A DNA stretch of 64,000 nucleotides, taken from JADJLQ01 sp044227925 (GTDB lineage Bacteria; Bacteroidota; Bacteroidia; Chitinophagales; Saprospiraceae). A program made the position numbers and the translations under genes. The notes beneath the pieces were generated by a model that saw only the letters and a program-made list of their open reading frames with translations, did no database searches and was not told where the DNA came from. Below are positions 54,736 to 63,295 of this stretch, in pieces (position 1 is the first letter of the stretch; every line of letters begins with the position of its first letter). The DNA is taken from assembly GCA_044227925.1 (NCBI GenBank), contig JBGAVW010000010.1, positions 39,759 through 103,758 of the forward strand, given 5' to 3'.

Positions 54736-55539
54736 ATGAACTATCCATTCAAAGTTATATTGGCTGGAGCAGGACCTGGTGATGAATCGCTGGTTACTGT
54801 AAAATTGACTGAATGCTTAAAACAAGCAGATGTAATTTTAGTGGACCGATTGGTTAATACTAAAATTCTTGAATTATATGCCAATCCAGTAGCAAAAATA
54901 ATTCCTGTAGGCAAAGAGGGTCATACAGAAAATTCGACTTTGCAAAAAGACATAAATGAATTATTGGTACATTTTGCATTGCAAGGTTTGAAAGTGGTTC
55001 GCTTAAAAGGAGGTGATGTTGCTATTTACAGTAATGTGCTGGAAGAAATAGGTGTTTTACAAAAAAACAATATAAATTATGAAATCATTCCAGGAATTAC
55101 AGCAGCCTCCGGTGTAGCCGCCACTCTCCAGGTTCCCCTTACAGGCAGAGATGTTGCGCCTGGTGTTCAAATTCATACCTTATCTGTAAAAGCTGCAATT
55201 TCAGAGGAGCTTTATACACACTGGGCTCTCACCAGGGATACATTGGTTTTTTATATGTCAACTACCCTATTAAATGATTTGGCAGTAAAATTATTGAGTC
55301 ATGGTGCTCAGGACAAGCCCGTTGTTATAGTCGAACAAGGTACTACTCCATTTCAAGTGAATACTTTTACTAAATTGTCATCTATTGGGACGATTACCAA
55401 ACTGCAGACATTTCAATCCCCAACCCTAATCATCATTGGCGATATATTAATGTATTCTAATTTAGAATCTACCAATACAAGCACGCAGGCGTTTTTCAAT
55501 TCATATCACTCTCAAAATAAAAAGCTACATGCTGTCTGA
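54736..55539 (+). CDS. cobA: Uroporphyrinogen-III C-methyltransferase
   Basis: SUMT methylates uroporphyrinogen III twice to give precorrin-2, the branch point to siroheme. ATG 54736 is preferred; an upstream frame start at 54667 lies inside cysN. The 267-residue protein has the family motifs VILAGAGPGDESLVTVK at the N-terminus, VILVDRLVNTKILEL, VVRLKGGDVAIYSN, IPGITAASGVAATLQVPLT, and MSTTLLNDLAVKLL. It is a stand-alone methyltransferase; the dehydrogenase/ferrochelatase half is encoded at the end of the operon (63270-63968). It overlaps the cysJ start by 11 bases, so translation is likely coupled. Confidence 0.93.
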   Translation: MNYPFKVILAGAGPGDESLVTVKLTECLKQADVILVDRLVNTKILELYANPVAKIIPVGKEGHTENSTLQKDINELLVHFALQGLKVVRLKGGDVAIYSNVLEEIGVLQKNNINYEIIPGITAASGVAATLQVPLTGRDVAPGVQIHTLSVKAAISEELYTHWALTRDTLVFYMSTTLLNDLAVKLLSHGAQDKPVVIVEQGTTPFQVNTFTKLSSIGTITKLQTFQSPTLIIIGDILMYSNLESTNTSTQAFFNSYHSQNKKLHAV

Positions 55540-57217
55540 AGGAAAACTGAGATCATTAAATGAATTTGTGGATAAATTATCCAGGGAAGAACTCATCTGG
55601 ATCAATGGATATTTGTCAGGTAAGTTAAATGCAAATAACCTTACGGATACCCACTTAGCAGCCGGTATCGTACCTAAAAAATTTACCATCTTATACGGAA
55701 CCGACACCGGTAATAGTAAAAAGTTAGCAATCGAATTTGCTGGAATAAGTAAGAGGGATGGAGCTAAAGTGAAAGTCGCATCCATGGATACTTATAAAAC
55801 GGAAGATCTCGTACATGAAACAAGCCTTTGTATTATAATAAGTACACATGGAGATGGAGATCCACCACCAGCTGCTAAAAAATTCTTTGATATACTGATG
55901 TCAACTGATCTTCCTTTAACCAAACTGGAATTCGCGGTGTTAGCTTTAGGTGATACCTCATACCCATACTTTTGCAAGGCAGGTGAAGATATTGCCCATC
56001 GATTGACGGCCCTGGGAGCAAAAGCAAGCCTGGCGATTCAAAAATGTGATGTAGACTATCAGAATGACGCTACTCATTGGTTTCTTAATTATTTGAAATC
56101 ACTGGCAATGCCTGCCGCCAATCAATTATCAACCGGTCCTTTGAAAAAAATAGTCACCGGAAAAAAATATTATAAAGGAATAATTAAGGCAAACATTAAT
56201 ATAAATGGCAGAGGATCCAACAAGCAAACTCATCATATTGAAATTACCACCGACGAATTAATTGATTATGAGGCTGGCGATGCACTTGGTGTATTGCCAA
56301 AAAATAAGAAAATGGTGTTGGAAACCATATTCAATACTGTACATATAGACTCCAATTTAAGGATACCTTATAAAGGGATGAGTTACACGCTGGATTCATT
56401 ATTGACCCATAAATTAAACATTTGTTATCTCAAGGAATCTCAGGTTCAAAAATATGGTGAGCTCAGTGGCCACAATATCCCAAAGGTTCGTATGGATCTA
56501 CTTGATTTGGTGCGAATCTATCCTATTACCCCCCTTGCGTTTGTGGATTTTGCAGCATATCTAAATGAATTGACTCCCAGGTTATATTCGGTTTGTTCTT
56601 CACCTTCAGTTCGGGAAAAAGAAATACATATTCTGGTAAGTAAAAATAATTTCAGGGTAGATGAAGAAATTAGGTATGGACTCTGCAGTGATATGTTGAG
56701 TGATTATTCGACCGGAACTGCAATAGAATTCTATATTCATAAAAACAAATCATTCCATCTGCCATCCGAAGATACCGATATCATTATGATTGGTCCTGGA
56801 ACAGGCATAGCACCTATGCGTTCATTTATTGAAGAAAGAGACACTTCAGGTGCTTCCGGTAAAAACTGGTTAATTTTTGGAGAACAACACTTTACTTCCG
56901 ATTTCTTTTACCAATCTGAAATACAACAATATGTCACTACTGGTACTTTAAATCGGGTTGATCTTGCTTGGTCCAGGGACACTGAAAAAAAAGTATATGT
57001 TCAACACAAAATGCTTGAACAAGGTAAAGATATCTATGAGTGGATCCGAAATGGGGCTAATATCTACGTTAGTGGCAGCAGAACACCGATGAGTGAAGAT
57101 GTTGAAAAGGCACTCATCGAAATCATATATACTTATAGTGGAAAGAGTGCACCCGAAAGTGAAGAATATTGGAATGAATTGAAAGAAGCCGGTATCTACC
57201 GGGCCGATGTCTATTAA
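55529..57217 (+). CDS. cysJ: Sulfite reductase flavoprotein subunit
   Basis: CysJ passes electrons from NADPH through FAD and FMN to the CysI hemoprotein. The 562-residue chain has an N-terminal helical extension, the flavodoxin domain at about 50-195 (FTILYGTDTGNSKKLAIEF; STHGDGDPPPAAKKFFD; LGDTSYPYFCKAG), and the FAD-binding domain with LTPRLYSVCSSP. The NADPH-binding part has MIGPGTGIAPMRSFIEER, and the C-terminus ends in Tyr (RADVY), as in the ferredoxin-reductase superfamily. The length is a little shorter than the E. coli protein (about 600). The gene begins within the end of the SUMT gene and is followed 18 bases later by cysI. Confidence 0.93.
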   Translation: MLSEGKLRSLNEFVDKLSREELIWINGYLSGKLNANNLTDTHLAAGIVPKKFTILYGTDTGNSKKLAIEFAGISKRDGAKVKVASMDTYKTEDLVHETSLCIIISTHGDGDPPPAAKKFFDILMSTDLPLTKLEFAVLALGDTSYPYFCKAGEDIAHRLTALGAKASLAIQKCDVDYQNDATHWFLNYLKSLAMPAANQLSTGPLKKIVTGKKYYKGIIKANININGRGSNKQTHHIEITTDELIDYEAGDALGVLPKNKKMVLETIFNTVHIDSNLRIPYKGMSYTLDSLLTHKLNICYLKESQVQKYGELSGHNIPKVRMDLLDLVRIYPITPLAFVDFAAYLNELTPRLYSVCSSPSVREKEIHILVSKNNFRVDEEIRYGLCSDMLSDYSTGTAIEFYIHKNKSFHLPSEDTDIIMIGPGTGIAPMRSFIEERDTSGASGKNWLIFGEQHFTSDFFYQSEIQQYVTTGTLNRVDLAWSRDTEKKVYVQHKMLEQGKDIYEWIRNGANIYVSGSRTPMSEDVEKALIEIIYTYSGKSAPESEEYWNELKEAGIYRADVY

Positions 57218-57235
57218 TACTTAAAACAAAAAATA

Positions 57236-58903
57236 ATGAGTACAAACCTCTCCGTTGTAGAAAAAATAAAAAATAAAAGTGATGGCCTCAGAGGTACACT
57301 GATGCAAAGCCTGGAGGATCATCTCACCGGGGCAATACGTGAAGATGACCAGTCGCTCATAAAGCACCATGGTATGTATCAGCAAGACGATCGTGACCAA
57401 CGCGAAGAGCGATCCATCAAAAAATTAGAATGGTTATATTCTTTTATGATCAGGCTAAGACTCCCGGGTGGCTTCCTAACCCCTACACAATGGATAAATA
57501 TGCACCATATTGCCGGAGAGCATAGTACAGGAGTCATCAAAATTACAACCAGGCAAACGGTGCAGTTGCATGGTATATTAAAATCTCATCTTAAACCAAC
57601 GCTCAAAGCTTTTGCCACTCAGCGACTGGATAGTATTGCAGCCTGTGGAGATGTAAATAGAAATGTAATTTGTGCTGCACATCCGAAACAAAGCAAAATA
57701 CATGAAGAAGTTTTCAACTATGCAGATAAAATAAGTACAATGGCTCTGCCAAAGACAAATGCGTATTATGAAATATGGCTTGATCGTGAACCTTTGATTA
57801 ATAAAGAGGAAGAAAAAGATCCGTTATATCAGGACAGATATCTGCCCAGAAAGTTTAAGATTGCGATAGCCATACCTCCCAATAATGATGTTGATGTATT
57901 TACAAATGATATTGGCTTGATTGCTGTGATTCAAAATGATGAGCTTAAAGGTTTCAATATTGCTATTGGTGGTGGCTTGGGCACGACCCATGGAAATGCT
58001 CAAACCTATCCCCGGTTAGGTACAGTTATAGGTTTTACAGATACCGAAGAAAAAACACTCAAGGCGGTATATGAAATTATCGCTGTACAGCGCGACTTCG
58101 GCAATCGGTCAGACAGAAAAAATGCGAGATTAAAATACACTATTGACAGAATGGGCATTCTCAATTTTAAAAAAGAAGTGGAAAAAAGATGTGGTTTCCA
58201 ACTCGGGACAGAGAGGCCATTCACTTTTAATGATCGTACAGATTACTTTGGATGGTATCAAAACCACGAAGGGAAATGGTATTATACTGTATTCATCGAA
58301 AATGGAAGAATAGCCGATGAAAAAGTAGCTATCAAAACAGCGTTGTATCAGATCGCTTTAACCGGAAAGGCCAATTTCAGATTTACAGCTAACCAAAAAT
58401 TAATCATTGCTGATATTGACCCAAAAGACAAACATGAAATCGAACAAATATTAAATCAATTTCATTTAATAGAACATACTGAGAATGCCAGTCCAATAAG
58501 AAGGAATAGTATAGCCTGTGTCGCCATGAATACATGTCCGCTGGCTCTGGCTGAAGGACAGAGATATCTACCCTTATTGATCAGTAAAATTGAACCTTTG
58601 CTTGAAAAATATTCTCTACTCAACGACCCCATTTCTATTCGAATGACGGGTTGCCCAAACGGTTGCGGTAGACCCTATACCGCCGAAATTGGGTTGATTG
58701 GCACTTCTTATGGACATTATAATTTGCATTTGGGTGGGGATAGATTGGGCCTAAGATTGAACTCCAAAAAATACGATGGCATAAATGAAGATCAAGTTTT
58801 GGAAATATTAGACAAATTATTTGATCAATACAGTAAACGATTGAATAAAGATGTAACATTTGGAGATTTTATACACAGCCATCCAACAGCTTTAAGTGTT
58901 TGA
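57236..58903 (+). CDS. cysI: Sulfite reductase hemoprotein subunit
   Basis: CysI reduces sulfite to sulfide using siroheme and a [4Fe-4S] cluster. The 555 residues have the substrate-binding arginine and lysine regions (ITTRQTVQLHG; CGDVNRNVIC). The cluster/siroheme motif pair is CVAMNTCPLALAE (cysteines near 427 and 433) and TGCPNGCGRP (near 473 and 477). Cys-x5-Cys plus Cys-x3-Cys is the sulfite-reductase signature. It needs siroheme, and genes for siroheme synthesis flank it on both sides. It ends six bases before the ATG of the tripartite heme-pathway gene. Confidence 0.96.
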   Translation: MSTNLSVVEKIKNKSDGLRGTLMQSLEDHLTGAIREDDQSLIKHHGMYQQDDRDQREERSIKKLEWLYSFMIRLRLPGGFLTPTQWINMHHIAGEHSTGVIKITTRQTVQLHGILKSHLKPTLKAFATQRLDSIAACGDVNRNVICAAHPKQSKIHEEVFNYADKISTMALPKTNAYYEIWLDREPLINKEEEKDPLYQDRYLPRKFKIAIAIPPNNDVDVFTNDIGLIAVIQNDELKGFNIAIGGGLGTTHGNAQTYPRLGTVIGFTDTEEKTLKAVYEIIAVQRDFGNRSDRKNARLKYTIDRMGILNFKKEVEKRCGFQLGTERPFTFNDRTDYFGWYQNHEGKWYYTVFIENGRIADEKVAIKTALYQIALTGKANFRFTANQKLIIADIDPKDKHEIEQILNQFHLIEHTENASPIRRNSIACVAMNTCPLALAEGQRYLPLLISKIEPLLEKYSLLNDPISIRMTGCPNGCGRPYTAEIGLIGTSYGHYNLHLGGDRLGLRLNSKKYDGINEDQVLEILDKLFDQYSKRLNKDVTFGDFIHSHPTALSV

Positions 58904-58909
58904 TTGATT

Positions 58910-61642
58910 ATGAAAAGTAATTCGGATACCGATCTTTTTAATTTTGATTTATTTCTGGATTCAAAATTAACCAGCCTAAAAAAGGAAGGTCGCTATCGAC
59001 AGTTTATAGATATAGAAAAAAACATAGACACTTTCCCAAAATTTAACTACTCCACCAAAGATGGCAGAAAAGGATCTGCAGTCAATTGGTGCTCAAATGA
59101 TTATTTGGCCCTGAGTACATCCAAGAAAATTATTGAAAGTGCTATCGAAGCAATGAATCATTACGGAATAGGCAGCGGAGGAACCAGAAATATTTCGGGC
59201 AGTACTTTCTTTCATCAGGCTCTTGAAAAAAAAATTGCCCAGTGGCACTTCCAGGAATCGGCCTTATTATTTAATAGTGCTTACCAGGCAAATCTCACTA
59301 CTTTAACTACATTGGGTAGGCAACTTCCTGGTCTCGTATTCATTTCTGATGAAAAAAACCACGCATCACTAATTGAAGGCATGAGAGCATGTCAGAATGA
59401 AAAGATAATATTTAAACATAATGATCTTGATCATCTCGAATGCATTCTAAAATCACTACCCTTATCCATTCCCAAAATACTTGTCATTGAAAGTGTATAT
59501 TCTATTTCAGGCACTGTGGCACCATTAACTGAGATGGTATCATTGGCGAAAAAATATTCAGCATTGATCTATGTTGATGAAGTGCACGGGGTAGGATTAT
59601 ATGGACCAAATGGATCAGGTAAAATAGAAGAATTTGGTCTCACTGGTAAAATTGATTTTATTAACGGCACATTATCCAAAGCCATTGGAACATTTGGTGG
59701 CTATATAACCGCTAGTGCAAAGTGGATAGATTTTATCCGTTCATACGCAAGTGGTTTTATATTTACCACCTCCTTGCCACCCGGCATTTGCAGTGCAGCT
59801 ATAGCGAGTATAGAAGAAATCAAATCAAATGATAAAATAAGAAGCCAATTTTTTAAAAATCTTGCGCTCCTGAGAAATACATTAAATGAAGCTGGAATTC
59901 AATACAAAGGCACTTACTCTCATATAACCCAAATTGTAATCGGGGACGCAATAAAATGCAAACAGATTACCGACCACCTTTTATCTTGCGCTGAAATCTA
60001 CGTACAACCTATAAACTCCCCTACTGTACCAAAAGGCGAAGAGTGTATTCGCATTACCATTACGCCCAGACATAGTTTCGATCAAATTCATTCCTTGGTT
60101 TATCATTTAAAGGGAGTACTTACAGATAAGATAATCATATCCGGCCGAAGTTCCAAATTGTCTAAAGTCCAAATTTCAAAGGTTATAAGTAAAATAAATT
60201 CAACATTACCATGGATAAAGACGGAAACAAAATATATTGATACACGGGGAGATCTATTGACAGATATACCCCTGCATACCCAGGAAGGAACGGATTTTTT
60301 TACAGACAATCTGTCTAAGGCATTAGAAAATAAGCATGTCGACTTGGCTGTGCATTCTTTAAAGGATTTGAGTTCTGATCATTTTTTCAATGGCAATACC
60401 TTTGCTGTCCCCGATCGGGATGAAGTAAGAGACCTTGCTATTTTTAATGAAAATTGTGTGGAGAAACTAAAATCGGGTCAATCCATCAAAATTGGCACTT
60501 GTTCATTTCGAAGGGAGCTGATGGCCTCCCGTTTCTTGCAAGAAGTGCTTCCCGCTTTTGGTCAAAAAATCAAACTCGAAATTGCACCATTGCGGGGAAA
60601 TATTGATACACGACTGAGGAAATTAAACTCAGGAGAGTTCGATGGTATAATACTGGCATTTGCCGGGATCAATCGTGTTTTGGAAAGTGCAGAATACAAA
60701 GATGCCTTTTATGCAATGTTATCAAAAAAGAGATTGATGGTTTTGCCATTATTGGAATGTACACCTGCACCATGCCAGGGTGCTATTGCAGTAGAAGCCA
60801 GCAAACAAAATCAACGTGCTGCATACATACTTTCCTGCATAAATAATAAAGATCTGTTTATCAACAGTAGTGAAGAAAAAAAGATTGCATCAAATTACGG
60901 ATCCGGCTGTATACAAAAGTTTGGAGTCACGAATGTAAAATTCAATAATCAATCCGCCATTTACAGTAGTGGCATAGATGCAAATGGTAACGAAATAGAT
61001 GAATGGCACGGGCTGGATGATATAAGTACACCAATTCCTTGTACCGAGATTATTAGTTCGGATGGATTGGGATTTATTGCTAAAAAAACCCCAATCCATA
61101 ACGGTGAGCAAATTACCTCAAAGGCGGTGTTTGTGTCCCATGCCACAGCGGTAACGGCTACTGACTATAATTTTTCAAACCTAAGGGTATGGGCAGCTGG
61201 TGTAGAAACATGGAAGAAATTGGCAAAAAGAAATATATGGGTTGAAGGGTGTGCAGATTCCTTTGGCTTTAAAAGCATTCAACCTATCCTGAATACACCA
61301 CTTATTGATATCAAAGAGGACATTACAATCCTTACCAATGAGGATTCTGCAGCACGGTGGACTCAAAATGGAATCAAATCTCTTGCGACTTACTCCATTC
61401 AATATGAGTCTGACTTAATAGATAAATACAAATTAAAATCAGCGCAACTTATTTTTTGGTCGTGTTTTGCCCACTATCAACATGTAAAAAATATCTTACC
61501 AGAAGGAGTAGTCCACGTATGTTTACCTGGTAAGACAGCTGAATTATTGTCCTGTGAAGGCCATCGTCCGATCGTATTTCCAACTAAAAAAGCATTTAAC
61601 CAATGGAAGGAAAAATATTTTCTGGTACACAGCGTCGCCTGA
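58910..61642 (+). CDS. Fused 5-aminolevulinate synthase, hydroxymethylbilane synthase and uroporphyrinogen-III-synthase-like protein
   Basis: A 910-residue multifunctional protein. Residues about 1-403 are a full 5-aminolevulinate synthase: EGRYRQFIDIE, GSGGTRNISGS, VDEVHGVGLYGPNGSG, the PLP lysine (Lys257) in NGTLSKAIGTFGGY, and the diagnostic QPINSPTVPKGEE. The next about 290 residues are hydroxymethylbilane synthase: GRSSKLSKVQ, DLAVHSLKDL, GTCSFRREL, LRGNIDTRLRKL, and the cofactor cysteine in GSGC (near 667). The last about 170 residues (VFVSHATAV, WAAGVETWKKLAKR, LPGKTAELL) resemble a divergent uroporphyrinogen-III synthase. It would take glycine and succinyl-CoA toward uroporphyrinogen III, with HemB, encoded next, acting between the first two domains. 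ATG 58910 is preferred over TTG 58904. C4-type ALA synthesis is unusual in this phylum and suggests transfer. Confidence 0.87.
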   Translation: MKSNSDTDLFNFDLFLDSKLTSLKKEGRYRQFIDIEKNIDTFPKFNYSTKDGRKGSAVNWCSNDYLALSTSKKIIESAIEAMNHYGIGSGGTRNISGSTFFHQALEKKIAQWHFQESALLFNSAYQANLTTLTTLGRQLPGLVFISDEKNHASLIEGMRACQNEKIIFKHNDLDHLECILKSLPLSIPKILVIESVYSISGTVAPLTEMVSLAKKYSALIYVDEVHGVGLYGPNGSGKIEEFGLTGKIDFINGTLSKAIGTFGGYITASAKWIDFIRSYASGFIFTTSLPPGICSAAIASIEEIKSNDKIRSQFFKNLALLRNTLNEAGIQYKGTYSHITQIVIGDAIKCKQITDHLLSCAEIYVQPINSPTVPKGEECIRITITPRHSFDQIHSLVYHLKGVLTDKIIISGRSSKLSKVQISKVISKINSTLPWIKTETKYIDTRGDLLTDIPLHTQEGTDFFTDNLSKALENKHVDLAVHSLKDLSSDHFFNGNTFAVPDRDEVRDLAIFNENCVEKLKSGQSIKIGTCSFRRELMASRFLQEVLPAFGQKIKLEIAPLRGNIDTRLRKLNSGEFDGIILAFAGINRVLESAEYKDAFYAMLSKKRLMVLPLLECTPAPCQGAIAVEASKQNQRAAYILSCINNKDLFINSSEEKKIASNYGSGCIQKFGVTNVKFNNQSAIYSSGIDANGNEIDEWHGLDDISTPIPCTEIISSDGLGFIAKKTPIHNGEQITSKAVFVSHATAVTATDYNFSNLRVWAAGVETWKKLAKRNIWVEGCADSFGFKSIQPILNTPLIDIKEDITILTNEDSAARWTQNGIKSLATYSIQYESDLIDKYKLKSAQLIFWSCFAHYQHVKNILPEGVVHVCLPGKTAELLSCEGHRPIVFPTKKAFNQWKEKYFLVHSVA

Positions 61643-62598
61643 GATTAAATCCATTGATCAGATCCTTGGTTAACCCATTGGGATTATCACATCAGCAGTT
61701 TATCTTACCAATTTTTGTTGAAGAAAACCTTGTAATCCCGCGCCCTATACAGCATATGGAATCCGTGTCAGTCCAGACCATGGACACGATCATCCCCAGG
61801 ATAGAAGAGGCTACGAAGGCAGGCATATTTAAGTTTTTATTATTCCCTGTTCCGGCAACTAAAAAAGAAAATCCAGATGATTTTAATTTCGCAGTTAAAA
61901 CAATAAAAAAAATAAAGTCGCATTTTGGTGAAAAAATCTGGTTGGCAGTCGATATTTGCTTGTGTTCATATACCACCCATGGACATTGTGGAATACTTAA
62001 TAGTGAAAAAACTGAAGTATTAAATCATGAATCTGTATCCATATTAGCTGAGTATTCTATTTTGGTGGCTAAAGCAGGTGCCGATTGCCTCGCTCCCAGT
62101 GATATGATGGATGGTCGAATCAAAGCGATACGAGATAAACTCGATGAAAGCCAGCTCTATACTAAATCTATCATGGCTTACAGTGCTAAATTCACTTCGC
62201 AATACTATGGCCCTTTCAGAGATGCTTGTCATTCATCACCCACCGGATCGAAATTGAAAGATCGAAAATCCTATCAATTATCTCCCTTCAACCCGGTACA
62301 GGCTATAGCAGCCGCAGTGCGCGATGAAGCCGAAGGAGCTGACATTATTATGGTAAAACCAGCAGGATTATATACCGATATAATTTACAGGCTTAAAAAC
62401 GAGATCCAAAAACCCATTGCGGCGTATCATGTAAGTGGCGAATATGCCGCGATTGAAATTATGGCAGAACGTGGTATATTAGACCGGGCAAATGCACATT
62501 TGGAATCTTGGGCTGCGATGCAAAGAAGTGGAGCAACCATTATTATCACTTATGCTGCAGAAAAAGCTAAAGAGTGGATTAGTGATTATGAATATTGA
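61603..62598 (+). CDS. hemB: Delta-aminolevulinic acid dehydratase (porphobilinogen synthase)
   Basis: HemB condenses two 5-aminolevulinates to porphobilinogen. The 331-residue TIM barrel has the two catalytic lysines in SIMAYSAKFTSQYYGPFR and IIMVKPAGLYTDI. The cysteine triad DICLCSYTTHGHCG indicates the zinc-dependent form. APSDMMDGRIKAIR and AYHVSGEYAAI are also typical. The gene overlaps the fused upstream gene by 40 bases, with a start (ATG 61603) that gives the normal RRLRLNPLIRSLV N-terminus. It supplies the one reaction missing from the fusion protein and is itself overlapped by the DUF2490 gene. Confidence 0.95.
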   Translation: MEGKIFSGTQRRLRLNPLIRSLVNPLGLSHQQFILPIFVEENLVIPRPIQHMESVSVQTMDTIIPRIEEATKAGIFKFLLFPVPATKKENPDDFNFAVKTIKKIKSHFGEKIWLAVDICLCSYTTHGHCGILNSEKTEVLNHESVSILAEYSILVAKAGADCLAPSDMMDGRIKAIRDKLDESQLYTKSIMAYSAKFTSQYYGPFRDACHSSPTGSKLKDRKSYQLSPFNPVQAIAAAVRDEAEGADIIMVKPAGLYTDIIYRLKNEIQKPIAAYHVSGEYAAIEIMAERGILDRANAHLESWAAMQRSGATIIITYAAEKAKEWISDYEY

Positions 62599-63295
62599 TT
62601 GCAAACTAAGGTATATATTTTTGTACTTCATGTTTTTGTTTATAGAAGAGCTTCAGGGGCAAAAAGCCCCTTTTGCGTCATGGGCATCCGTGTTGGTCAA
62701 TAGTCGCTTTAATTCACATTGGTCTAATACTTTCGATCTGGGATATAGGACCATCGGAAGTGAATTTATACCCTATCAAAACTTTTTTAGATCCGGTTTC
62801 AGATATCATTTTGATCCTCAGGTTACTGCTCTTTTTGGATTGGCTTATTTTAATACTAAAACTTCTTTTTTACCCGAAAACCATGAATATGGGCATGAAT
62901 TTAGGACCTACCAGGAAATTCAAAGGCAATCCAGCCGCAACAAAAAAATTATACTTGATCTGCGGCTTAGAAATGAACAACGATTTTTTAGTGGTACCAG
63001 TAAACGTGACCCTTACCATTCATTCCGGTTGGCAGGAAGATTGCTGACGGGTTATCAATTTAATAATCAATTTACCTGGCAGATTGGATCAGAATATTTT
63101 GAATCTTTTATTTTCAACAAACTAATCATAGATCAGGTAAGATTTATAAATCAAATTATAGTGAGGATGAATAAAGGATTTTCTTTAAACCTAATGTATA
63201 TGTATACTATAAGAAAAGCCTATGACCAATCTGTTTTTAATTTTGTAATTGTAAAAAACTTTAATTTTAATGGTCATACCACCCCGGCCCGATAA
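62588..63295 (+). CDS. DUF2490-type outer-membrane beta-barrel protein
   Basis: A 235-residue exported protein from ATG 62588, with a signal-like N-terminus (YIFLYFMFLFIEELQGQKA). Repeated amphipathic beta-strands with aromatic ends follow (WASVLVNSRFNSHWSNTFDL, FRSGFRYHF, FTWQIGSEYF, FSLNLMYMY). This is the pattern of DUF2490, a predicted small outer-membrane barrel of unknown function. It overlaps hemB by 11 bases and the next gene by 26, so it is firmly part of the operon. No link to sulfur or siroheme is known to me; sulfate, sulfite or metal passage would be pure speculation. Confidence 0.75.
   Translation: MNIDCKLRYIFLYFMFLFIEELQGQKAPFASWASVLVNSRFNSHWSNTFDLGYRTIGSEFIPYQNFFRSGFRYHFDPQVTALFGLAYFNTKTSFLPENHEYGHEFRTYQEIQRQSSRNKKIILDLRLRNEQRFFSGTSKRDPYHSFRLAGRLLTGYQFNNQFTWQIGSEYFESFIFNKLIIDQVRFINQIIVRMNKGFSLNLMYMYTIRKAYDQSVFNFVIVKNFNFNGHTTPAR

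Noticed and set aside
58910..60120. 8-amino-7-oxononanoate synthase or 2-amino-3-ketobutyrate ligase instead of ALA synthase
   Set aside because: The GRYRQFIDIE N-terminal motif, GSGGTRNISG, and QPINSPTVPKGEE are those of ALA synthase, and the domain is fused to the next heme-pathway enzymes.
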